From: Chloroflexota bacterium
GTDB taxonomy: Bacteria > Chloroflexota > UBA11872 > VXNJ01
NCBI GenBank assembly: GCA_026708165.1
Contig: JAPOVO010000401.1
Coordinates: 1 to 9,012 of the forward strand
Length of the DNA: 9,012 nucleotides
Direction: 5' to 3'
Position 1 is the first letter of the stretch, and each line of letters starts with the position of its first letter. The position numbers were made by a program, and so were the translations under genes. This document shows positions 1 through 5,407 of the stretch, in pieces. Under the pieces are notes generated by a model that saw nothing but the letters and a program-made list of their open reading frames with translations, made no database searches and was not told the DNA's origin.

Positions 1-488
1 CGTCCGTGTTGCTGTTGATTCCCCTGTTCAAGATCGTGGTGGGCGTGGGGATCGCCGATTCCCTGACCTCGCTCGTATTGACCTATACGACGTTCGCGAT
101 TCCGTTTTCGCTCTGGATGCTGCGCGCGTTCTTTCAGTCGCTTCCACCGGAGCTGGAAGACGCCGCGATGGTCGACGGAGCGGGACGGCTCGGCGCGCTA
201 TTCAGAGTCATCCTGCCGCTGTCCGTTCCAGGCATTGCGGCGACCGCGCTGTTTGCATTCATCCTGGCCTGGAACGAGTTCCTTTTCGCGCTCATCTTCA
301 CGTCATCCGACGACGTTCGCACGCTGCCGATCGGCGTCGCGCTCACCATGACGCGGGAGCAGACCGCGGTGGACTGGGCGACCGCAATGGCGGCCTCGAC
401 GATCTCTTCGCTGCCGATATTCATCATCGTGATGCTGGGTCAGCGGGGGTTCGTGCGCGGGCTGACCGCGGGGGGCGTGAAGGGATGA
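1..488 (+). CDS. ABC sugar transporter permease, C-terminal part (MalG/CUT1-like)
   Basis: This is the inner-membrane permease subunit of a binding-protein-dependent carbohydrate importer. The left edge cuts the gene: the frame is open from base 3 and gives 161 residues, where family members are usually about 270-290, so roughly the last 60% is present. A GTG at 6-8 lies inside the frame and is not the true start. The fragment shows alternating hydrophobic segments (about residues 2-18, 22-44, 76-100 and 130-146). It carries the cytoplasmic EAA loop that docks on the ATPase: E52-D-A-A, G59 and then I70-L-P72, followed by a hydrophobic helix containing AWNEF. The C-terminal VRGLTAGGVKG is typical of MalG/UgpE-type permeases. 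It sits 55 nt before the first amidohydrolase on the same strand and is probably the upstream part of that operon. The ATPase and binding protein are not in the window. Substrate unknown. Confidence 0.93.
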   Translation, partial: SVLLLIPLFKIVVGVGIADSLTSLVLTYTTFAIPFSLWMLRAFFQSLPPELEDAAMVDGAGRLGALFRVILPLSVPGIAATALFAFILAWNEFLFALIFTSSDDVRTLPIGVALTMTREQTAVDWATAMAASTISSLPIFIIVMLGQRGFVRGLTAGGVKG

Positions 489-543
489 TATCGACGCGCC
501 CGGAGGCAATACTCGCACTCAACGTGACCTTGAGGAGAACAGC

Positions 544-1383
544 ATGATTGTGGATGTCCACACACACTGCATCCAGCCGGAGCATACGGCGGAGTCGTCG
601 AGACTGGCTATGGAGCGGGCCGGCTACCCGCCGATGCAACCGCTGTTGTTCGAAGACTTCAGCCGGGATATGGAGGTGGTGGACCGGGCGATAGTGTTCG
701 GGGTTCGAGCCGTGGCTTCCGGCAACATAAGCCCTGACGAATACACCGCCGAGTGGGTGCGGAACGATCCGGAGAAGCTGATCGGGTTCGCGGCGGTCGA
801 CCCGACGGAAGACGACTATCTGGAGCGGATGGAACGAGCCGCGACCGACCTGGGGCTGCGCGGGTTCAAGATCTATCCGATGCTGGCGCGATTCAATCCG
901 GCCGATCCGACGGTGTTTCCAATGTACGCGATGGCCGAAAGGCTGGGCCTGCCGATTTTGTCCCACACGGGAGCGCATCCCGGTCCGCGGGCAATACTCA
1001 AGTACAGCCACCCGCTGCTGTTCGACGAAGTGGCGCAGGCGTTCCCCGACTTGAAGATCGTGATGGCGCACATGTCTCACCCCTGGCAGCGAGATTGCGC
1101 GGTGGTGCTGCGCAAGCATCCAAATCTCTATGCGGACGTATCAGGGGCCGGTTGGGTGCGGCCATGGCAGGCGTGGGAAGGGCTGATATTGATGCAGGAA
1201 TGGGGCGTCGGCGACAAGCTGCTGTTCGGATCGGACTATCCGAACTGGACGCCGAAACAGGGCATGGAAGAAATGCAGTCACTGAACGAGCTGGTCGAGG
1301 GTACGAACCTGCCCACTATTTCGGAGGAGCTGATCGAGGGCATCTTCACCCGCGATTCGCTGGCGCTGCTCGGAATTGAGTAG
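544..1383 (+). CDS. Amidohydrolase-2 family metal-dependent hydrolase or decarboxylase (copy 1)
   Basis: The 279-aa protein is a cytoplasmic TIM-barrel enzyme of the amidohydrolase-2 type (COG2159/ACMSD-like). This family includes lactonases, decarboxylases and hydratases acting on small organic acids. Visible metal-site candidates are the N-terminal H6-x-H8 motif (VDVHTH), H141 (LSHTGAHPG), H176 (MAHMSHPW) and D231 (LLFGSDYP). K109 lies in FKIYP, where the downstream paralogue has IKLHP, so a strand-end position is Tyr111 here and His there. The ATG at 544 is favoured by an AGGAG at 533-537, 6 nt upstream, and by the HxH motif lying right at the N-terminus as usual. There is no signal peptide or membrane segment. 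The gene lies between the sugar permease and an enolase-superfamily dehydratase, which suggests a step in sugar-acid or aromatic-acid catabolism. A lactonase role is attractive beside a dehydratase but is inference; decarboxylase is equally open. Confidence 0.9.
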   Translation: MIVDVHTHCIQPEHTAESSRLAMERAGYPPMQPLLFEDFSRDMEVVDRAIVFGVRAVASGNISPDEYTAEWVRNDPEKLIGFAAVDPTEDDYLERMERAATDLGLRGFKIYPMLARFNPADPTVFPMYAMAERLGLPILSHTGAHPGPRAILKYSHPLLFDEVAQAFPDLKIVMAHMSHPWQRDCAVVLRKHPNLYADVSGAGWVRPWQAWEGLILMQEWGVGDKLLFGSDYPNWTPKQGMEEMQSLNELVEGTNLPTISEELIEGIFTRDSLALLGIE

Positions 1384-1443
1384 CCGGATGTTCCGTCGTG
1401 CCGAGATTGTCCTTTTCTTGACGTTTGACTGGGAGCGGGAGCT

Positions 1444-2634
1444 ATGCCGATGAAACCGATGATCGTGACCGAGTGCAAGGTGTTCGTGATCGGGGGGTCG
1501 TGGCGCAACTGGGTGATTGTCAAGCTCGAGACCGACGTAGGCGTGTCGGGAGTCGGGGAGGCGACGCTTGAAGGAAAGGAAGCCTCGTCGGCACAGGCGG
1601 TGCGGGAGCTTTCTCGTTACATCTTGGGCAAGGACGCGCGTCAGATCGAGCTGCACTTCCAGGAGATGTACCGCCGGGGGTTCTACGCGGGCGGCGAGGT
1701 CCTGACTAGCGCGATCAGCGGGGTCGAGACCGCGCTGTGGGACATCAAGGCCAAGGCTCTCGACGTGCCAGTGTACGAACTTCTCGGCGGCAAGGTGCGC
1801 GACCGGGTGAAGCTCTACGCAAACGCCTGGTATCAGCAGGGGTCAACGCCGGAGCAGTTTTACAACGACGCGAAGCGAATCCTGAAGCTGGGCGCGCAGG
1901 GCTTGAAATTCAATCCCTGGGGCCGGAGGCAAGGGATCGACTTCTACCGGCTGGAGAACCGAATCCTGAGGGAGGGAATCGAATCCGTCGCCGCCGTCCG
2001 CGAGGCAGTCGGCCCGGACATCGACCTGTATATCGATTGCAACGGGATATTCAACACCACAGGCAATGCCGTTCGCGCGGCTCAGGCGGTCGAACAATTC
2101 AACATCAGCTTCTTCGAGGAGCCGATCCCGCACGAGAACCTGGGTGAGATGGCCCACGTCCGGAGCAAGATCAACATTCCCGTGGCGACCGGCGAGCGCC
2201 TATTCACGATATTCACCTATAGCCAATTGCTCGAACAACGCGCGGTGGACGTAATACAGCCGGACATGTCGCATTGCGGCGGCATGATGGAAGCGAGGAA
2301 GATCGCGGCCATCGCGGACGCGCACTACGTTCCCATCGCCCCGCACAATCCGAACGGCGAGGTCTCCTACGCTTCGGCGGTGCAGATGGCGGCGTGCGTT
2401 CCCAACTTCCTGGTTCTGGAGAGTTTCCCGCCGGAGAAGTGGGCCGAGGACGTTTGCGCCAATCCGAAAGTCATCAAAGACGGCTGGCTGGAAATACCCG
2501 ACCGGCCGGGGCTGGGCGTGGAGCTAAACGAAGAGGAAGCGTTGAAGCATCCCTACGAGCCGTACGATCTCTACAACCTGCATCGACCGGTGGGAGAGAT
2601 CCCGGTGCCGAAGTACGAAGACTCGCTCCGTTGA
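1444..2634 (+). CDS. Mandelate racemase/muconate lactonizing family protein, galactonate-dehydratase-like
   Basis: This 396-aa enolase-superfamily enzyme probably abstracts the proton alpha to a carboxylate and dehydrates a sugar acid to a 2-keto-3-deoxy acid. The N-terminal capping domain (about 1-125) carries GVGEATLEGKE (36-46) and the stretch from GVETALWD to ELLGG (93-116). The barrel follows, with Mg ligands D198 (YIDCNG), the E225-E226 pair (FFEEP) and E251 (GER). D274 (QPD) and H301 (APHNPNG) form the usual Asp-His dyad, and E326 follows in LVLESF. The second strand has K155-F-N157 instead of KxK. Position 200, two after D198, is Asn where E. coli DgoD has the acid/base His. The overall pattern is closest to DgoD-like dehydratases, but the substrate is not assignable. 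Start: ATG 1444 has GGGAG at 1431-1435; Met3 (1450) with GGGAG at 1437-1441 is an alternative. The gene lies 60 nt after copy 1 and 72 nt before copy 2 of the amidohydrolase. Confidence 0.92.
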   Translation: MPMKPMIVTECKVFVIGGSWRNWVIVKLETDVGVSGVGEATLEGKEASSAQAVRELSRYILGKDARQIELHFQEMYRRGFYAGGEVLTSAISGVETALWDIKAKALDVPVYELLGGKVRDRVKLYANAWYQQGSTPEQFYNDAKRILKLGAQGLKFNPWGRRQGIDFYRLENRILREGIESVAAVREAVGPDIDLYIDCNGIFNTTGNAVRAAQAVEQFNISFFEEPIPHENLGEMAHVRSKINIPVATGERLFTIFTYSQLLEQRAVDVIQPDMSHCGGMMEARKIAAIADAHYVPIAPHNPNGEVSYASAVQMAACVPNFLVLESFPPEKWAEDVCANPKVIKDGWLEIPDRPGLGVELNEEEALKHPYEPYDLYNLHRPVGEIPVPKYEDSLR

Positions 2635-2706
2635 GCCGATAGGTGCGCGCTAACCGCAAGGCCCAGGGAGAGAAGGTACCGCCGGCCGAACGCAAAGGAC
2701 CGGAAG

Positions 2707-3546
2707 ATGAAAGTTGACGTTCACGCTCACTGCATTCAACCGGAGCACGTGACGGCGGGCGCGCACAGCAAGATGGAGCGGAGCGGATATCCGCCGATGG
2801 CGCCGACGGAATTCGACCACTTCATGCGGGAAATGGAGCCGGTGGACAAGGCTATCTGCTTTGGAGTGCGCGCCCGCGGCACGGGGACAATGACGCCTGA
2901 CGAGTACACGTCCGAGTGGGTGAGCCGGGCGCCTGAGAAGCTGCTCGGTTTCATGGCCATCGATCCAATGGAGGAGGACTACCTGGAGAAGATCGACCGG
3001 GCGGCGTCGGAGCTTGGGTTATGCGGCATCAAGCTGCACCCGATCCTGGGGCGCTACAACCCGGCCGATCCGAAGATCTTCCCGCTGTACGAAAAGGCGA
3101 TAGACCTGGGGCTGCCGATACTCACTCACATGGGCGCGCACCCGGACGACAGGGTGTCGCTGAAGCAGAGCGAGCCACTTTTGTTCGATGACGTTGCGCA
3201 GGCGTTTAGCGAGTTGAAGATAGTTGTCGCGCACATGGCCCACCCCTGGCAGCGAGACTGCGCGGTGGTGCTGCGAAAGCACCCGAACGTGTACGCCGAC
3301 GTGTCGGGGGCCGGCTGGGTGAGGCCGTGGCAGGCGTGGCAGGGGCTGACGCTGATGGTCGAATGGGGAGTCGCGGACAAGCTGCTGTTCGGGTCGGATT
3401 TCCCGTTCTGGACGCCGAGCGAGGGCATGGAGAAGCTGCGGCGCTTGAACGACCAGGTCGAAGGTACGGGCTTTCCGCGGATCCCGGACGATGTAGTCGA
3501 AGGGATCATCAACCGGGACGCGCTGGGTCTGCTGGGGATTGGGTAG
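2707..3546 (+). CDS. Amidohydrolase-2 family metal-dependent hydrolase or decarboxylase (copy 2)
   Basis: This is a second 279-aa TIM-barrel amidohydrolase, the paralogue of the gene at 544-1383. The two align end to end without gaps, with 183 of 279 residues identical by hand count. All metal-site candidates are kept: H6 and H8 (VDVHAH), H141 (LTHMGAHP), H176 (VAHMAHPW) and D231 (FGSDFPFW). The motif IKLHP (108-112) has the His111 that copy 1 replaces with Tyr. The most conserved part is residues 171-231. Copies diverge at 15-22, 34-42, 57-63 and 242-260, outside the metal-ligand motifs, which hints at different substrates or a changed interface. Start: ATG 2707 has AAGGA at 2695-2699, 7 nt upstream. 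There is no signal peptide. It is the last gene of the presumed operon; a palindromic-repeat spacer follows. The reaction is unassigned; hydrolase, lactonase and decarboxylase all occur in the family. Confidence 0.9.
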   Translation: MKVDVHAHCIQPEHVTAGAHSKMERSGYPPMAPTEFDHFMREMEPVDKAICFGVRARGTGTMTPDEYTSEWVSRAPEKLLGFMAIDPMEEDYLEKIDRAASELGLCGIKLHPILGRYNPADPKIFPLYEKAIDLGLPILTHMGAHPDDRVSLKQSEPLLFDDVAQAFSELKIVVAHMAHPWQRDCAVVLRKHPNVYADVSGAGWVRPWQAWQGLTLMVEWGVADKLLFGSDFPFWTPSEGMEKLRRLNDQVEGTGFPRIPDDVVEGIINRDALGLLGIG

Positions 3547-3548
3547 GT

Positions 3549-3582
3549 CGGCAGGCCGTTATTCGGCGGCTAGACCCTGCCG
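3549..3582 (+). terminator. Possible operon-end hairpin without T-tract
   Basis: Immediately after the stop codon of the second amidohydrolase, CGGCAGG (3549-3555) can pair with CCTGCCG (3576-3582). An inner GCCG/CGGC pair (3555-3558 and 3564-3567) can form as an alternative small hairpin. The position fits a transcript end, but no run of T follows, so a classical intrinsic terminator is not supported. It could equally be a 3'-stabilising structure or chance in GC-rich DNA. Confidence 0.3.
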
Positions 3583-3608
3583 GAGTAACGGACCTGGGTC
3601 AGGCGTGA

Positions 3609-3632
3609 GGGTGGTTCGCGAACCGCCCCTAC
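3609..3632. repeat. Dispersed palindromic repeat, TTCGCGAA family, copy 1
   Basis: The palindrome GGGTGGTTCGCGAACCGCCC (3609-3628, one T/G wobble pair) is followed by CTAC. The 20 bases GGTTCGCGAACCGCCCCTAC (3613-3632) recur exactly at 5061-5080. Presence in two separate spacers and in no gene supports a short dispersed intergenic repeat of the REP/MITE kind. No transposase is visible. Confidence 0.75.
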
Positions 3633-3720
3633 AGGGGTCCGATCCAGAGGGGTCGGGCCAGCCGGGGAGCGGGATGCGGGACCATTCTATGCACAGCGCG
3701 GTGATTGTCTGGGGGAGTGG

Positions 3721-3746
3721 ATTCCCGCTTTCGCGGGAATGACGAG
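3721..3746. repeat. Dispersed hairpin repeat, GCGGGAATGACG family, copy 1
   Basis: ATTCCCGC (3721-3728) pairs perfectly with GCGGGAAT (3733-3740) around a TTTC loop, and GACGAG follows. The 18 bases from 3729 to 3746 recur exactly at 5134-5151. This is an intact 8-bp stem, unlike the altered second copy. Such GGGAATGACG hairpins are familiar in spacers of some environmental bacterial genomes; here the sequence itself shows two shared copies. Confidence 0.7.
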
Positions 3747-3767
3747 TAAGGGGTTCGGGGGCGCATC

Positions 3768-3935
3768 GTGTCCTTCTGCGACTTGGTGGTGATTCGAGGT
3801 GGGGCGGATATGTGGGTCGTGTGGGATGATCCCGCGCATCAGGCCGTCAAGTTGGACCTGATGAAGGCCAGCTTCGATGCGTCGGTGCTGGGCGGGGACA
3901 TCGGGCCGCCGCTTAGATTGAGGACTAGAGCGTAG
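3768..3935 (+). CDS. Weak 55-codon ORF or coding remnant, function unknown
   Basis: A reading frame from GTG 3768 (or ATG 3810, 41 codons) runs to a TAG at 3933-3935. It overlaps the last 11 bases of the convergent deacetylase-like gene. I do not recognise the product. Its first about 48 codons mostly end in G or C, as in the neighbouring genes, and then the bias fades (codons such as CTT, AGA, ACT). The protein has an acidic/tryptophan stretch (MWVVWDDPAHQ) and a mixed tail. An A/G-rich stretch (AAGGGG) lies near 3748-3753, too far upstream for a good ribosome site. It could be a decayed gene end, a small hypothetical protein or chance openness in GC-rich DNA. Confidence 0.2.
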   Translation: MSFCDLVVIRGGADMWVVWDDPAHQAVKLDLMKASFDASVLGGDIGPPLRLRTRA

Positions 3936-4824
3936 GAGACTGGTCGGCGGGAGCGGCGGCGACGGGGTCGAGGCGCGTTCGGGCGTTCTTCCGCCCTTCG
4001 TAGTAGTCGTTGCACGTCATGACGCGCAGACCTTTTTCGAGCGCGTATTCGATGTGCTTTTCGGTTCCGCTCATCTTCGGGTCTTCGCGGATGCTGCTGT
4101 GGTCGTGCTGGCAATAGGAGAAGACCAGGTCTTCGGCGGCGGCGCGGTCGATGTAGGGCTTCATCGAATCCACCCACCCGTCAACGTTCTCCCAACCCAA
4201 CACCTCGGGGCGAATGACACAGTCGTGCCAGCCGTGGGTGGGAATCTCGAGCACGGCTGGCATGGGTGAAGGCGCGGTTTTCTCGTTTTGGGGGCGCCAG
4301 AACGGGAACTCGTCGTACCAGTAGGGTTGCAGGTCCAGCGAAACCGGGTGCCAGTCTTTCTCATTGCGACCGTCGGTGCGGACGAACCGGATGCCCTCGT
4401 CCCAGACCATCCTGACGAGTTCGGGGCGGTCGCGCAGGCCCCGGTAGTAGGTCCAAGGACCTGTCAGGCCGATGCAGTCGACGTCCAGGTGTTCTTTGAG
4501 AAGATGGTTGGTCTTGCGGACCTCTTCGCGTGATTTCTCCGGACCGACGCCCAGCACTATGCGAACGGTCTCGCCATTGTCGATGTGCAAGGTCTTCAGG
4601 AGCTGGTGGGAGTAGGTGTGCTGCTGGAGGTCGAACAACGGGTCCTGGGCGATGGCCTGAAACTCCTCGACGTTCTGTTCCAGAGTCTGCCCAAGGATGA
4701 AAAAGGTGGCGGGGACGTTGAGGCGGTTGTGCAGCTCCTTGGCCGATTCGAGGAACTTCCTCGTGGTGCCTTCACGTTTTTCCCGCGACTCCACGTCGTA
4801 TCCGAGCAGCATGGTTCCCGGCAT
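3925..4824 (-). CDS. NodB-fold polysaccharide deacetylase-like protein (CE4 superfamily)
   Basis: The 299-aa protein has the NodB/CE4 fold, a metal-dependent hydrolase that removes acyl groups from amino sugars or, in cytoplasmic relatives, opens amides or imides. Motif 1 is LLGYDVES with D10; ATFFILG (39-45) is the typical following strand; motif 2 is QHTYSH with H69 and H73. D10, H69 and H73 would be the Asp-His-His metal site. The usual RxPxG third motif is not seen; TGPWTYYRGL (121-130) lies at about that place. SYCQHDH (237-242) offers a candidate late catalytic His. There is no signal peptide or membrane anchor, so it should act in the cytoplasm, unlike classic cell-wall deacetylases. 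Start: ATG at 4822-4824 has a strong GGAGGAG (plus-strand 4833-4839) 8 nt upstream. The last about 20 residues are Ala/Pro-rich and probably flexible. It is transcribed alone, toward the operon on the left. Substrate unknown. Confidence 0.85.
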   Translation of the reverse strand: MPGTMLLGYDVESREKREGTTRKFLESAKELHNRLNVPATFFILGQTLEQNVEEFQAIAQDPLFDLQQHTYSHQLLKTLHIDNGETVRIVLGVGPEKSREEVRKTNHLLKEHLDVDCIGLTGPWTYYRGLRDRPELVRMVWDEGIRFVRTDGRNEKDWHPVSLDLQPYWYDEFPFWRPQNEKTAPSPMPAVLEIPTHGWHDCVIRPEVLGWENVDGWVDSMKPYIDRAAAEDLVFSYCQHDHSSIREDPKMSGTEKHIEYALEKGLRVMTCNDYYEGRKNARTRLDPVAAAPADQSPTL

Positions 4825-5010
4825 GGTCTTAGCTCCTCCGCCTGATTCCCGCGACTACCTACCCCTGGCTTGAGTTTAACGATGGAGTGTTTGTGTCGAG
4901 AGTAAATGTCCAAACAGCAAATGAGTGAAAAGTGGGTAGACGCGCAGCGACTCTTGGCCACTGTCTGTCGGTCTCGGAACCCCCGCCCCGTATTCGAGTA
5001 CAGGGCGGCT

Positions 5011-5027
5011 CCTTCGACAGGCTCAGG
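5011..5027. repeat. Short CCTTCGACAGGCTCAGG element
   Basis: The 17-base element CCTTCGACAGGCTCAGG stands at the left side of the repeat cluster. Closely similar CTTCGACAAGCTCAGG strings are, from general experience, common dispersed repeats in environmental bacterial genomes. Only one copy is in the window, so its repeat nature is inferred, not shown here. Confidence 0.4.
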
Positions 5028-5056
5028 GGAGTCGAGGCTCGCAAGGAACGGAGGGA

Positions 5057-5080
5057 GGGCGGTTCGCGAACCGCCCCTAC
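5057..5080. repeat. Dispersed palindromic repeat, TTCGCGAA family, copy 2
   Basis: GGGCGGTTCGCGAACCGCCC (5057-5076) is a perfect 20-base palindrome followed by CTAC. Bases 5061-5080 match 3613-3632 exactly. Compared with copy 1 the stem has no wobble, so this is the better-preserved form. Orientation relative to the following GGGAATGACG element is the same as in the other spacer. Confidence 0.8.
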
Positions 5081-5107
5081 GAAATGGGAATGATGATCTG
5101 GATTGGC

Positions 5108-5128
5108 GCCCCCGATCGGGTCGGGGGC
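5108..5128. repeat. GC-rich hairpin lying inside the second GGGAATGACG element
   Basis: GCCCCCGA (5108-5115) pairs perfectly with TCGGGGGC (5121-5128) around a TCGGG loop; CCCGATCGGG (5111-5120) is an alternative palindrome. To its left is TGGATT (within 5098-5105, as CTGGATTG), and to its right the TTTCGCGGGAATGACGAG arm. In the other spacer TGGATT and that arm are joined directly by CCCGC, so this hairpin sits where the left stem arm would be. Confidence 0.65.
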
Positions 5129-5133
5129 AGGCT

Positions 5134-5169
5134 TTTCGCGGGAATGACGAGCGAAACGCGGGAATGACG
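5134..5169. repeat. GCGGGAATGACG element, copy 2, with tandem half-copy
   Basis: Bases 5134-5151 match 3729-3746 exactly. CGCGGGAATGACG occurs twice, at 5137-5149 and 5157-5169, giving a direct repeat with a 20-base period. The left arm ATTCCCGC seen in the other spacer is absent, so neither unit can form the simple 8-bp hairpin here. Confidence 0.65.
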
Positions 5170-5407
5170 GGAGGGGGAGTCGAGGTATGACCGTAATGTG
5201 GCGAAATTCATGAGCGGCGCGAACCGGGACTACAAGAAATGGCTTTTCGGCAGACCTCTGGCTTGCTGGCTTCGTCTATCCGCTGGAGGGCGGCGGCGAT
5301 ATGATCGACGGGACATTAGTCTGGGGGGCTGAAGCAGAGTCCTGCGGGCTACGGAGACACTGTGAAAGAACCAAGCGGCGAGCTGATGACCGCGGAGGCG
5401 CGTTGAG

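Larger units (their letters stand above)
3547..3924. other. Repeat-bearing intergenic spacer between convergent genes
   Basis: This stretch separates the end of the catabolic operon from the end of the convergent deacetylase-like gene. It contains a possible transcript-end hairpin (3549-3582), a GGTTCGCGAACC palindrome (3609-3628), a second small arm pair CCCC/GGGG (3626-3637), and an ATTCCCGC/GCGGGAAT hairpin (3721-3740). A weak ORF occupies 3768-3935. Other frames here are short and look non-coding. Confidence 0.7.
4825..5407. other. Long repeat-rich spacer between divergent deacetylase-like gene and aroC
   Basis: The spacer should hold promoters for both flanking genes. An AT-richer block at about 4866-4935 is the likeliest place for the promoter of the minus-strand gene, but I find no convincing -35/-10 pair. 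From 5009 to 5173 there is a cluster of short repeats: CCTTCGACAGGCTCAGG (5011-5027), a perfect palindrome (5057-5076), a GC-rich hairpin (5108-5128), and two GGGAATGACG units (5137-5169). The part from 5174 to 5393 has no recognisable gene or RNA. GGAGG at 5394-5398 is the aroC ribosome site. Open frames here are short and run through the repeats. Confidence 0.7.

Noticed and set aside
424..1119. Long minus-strand open frame (231 codons) opposite the first amidohydrolase
   Set aside because: It lies antisense to a gene with clear catalytic motifs, is rich in Arg/His, and shows no family pattern. Such antisense openness is expected in high-GC codon usage.
1279..2157. Minus-strand and offset frames across the dehydratase gene
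   Set aside because: All overlap the enolase-superfamily frame, whose metal ligands and length are intact. They are composition shadows.
3609..5169. The repeated palindromes as a CRISPR array
   Set aside because: The elements occur once or twice per spacer at irregular distances, with no regular unique spacers and no cas genes.
4906..5190. 94-codon plus-strand frame starting in the AT-richer block
   Set aside because: It runs directly through the palindromic repeats, so its translation is mostly repeat-encoded, with no ribosome site or recognisable domain.
5362..5406. Short 14-codon frame from GTG ending 1 nt before the aroC start, as a leader peptide
   Set aside because: It has no regulatory codon run, no attenuator hairpin pair and no ribosome site of note. 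A chance frame is the simpler reading.
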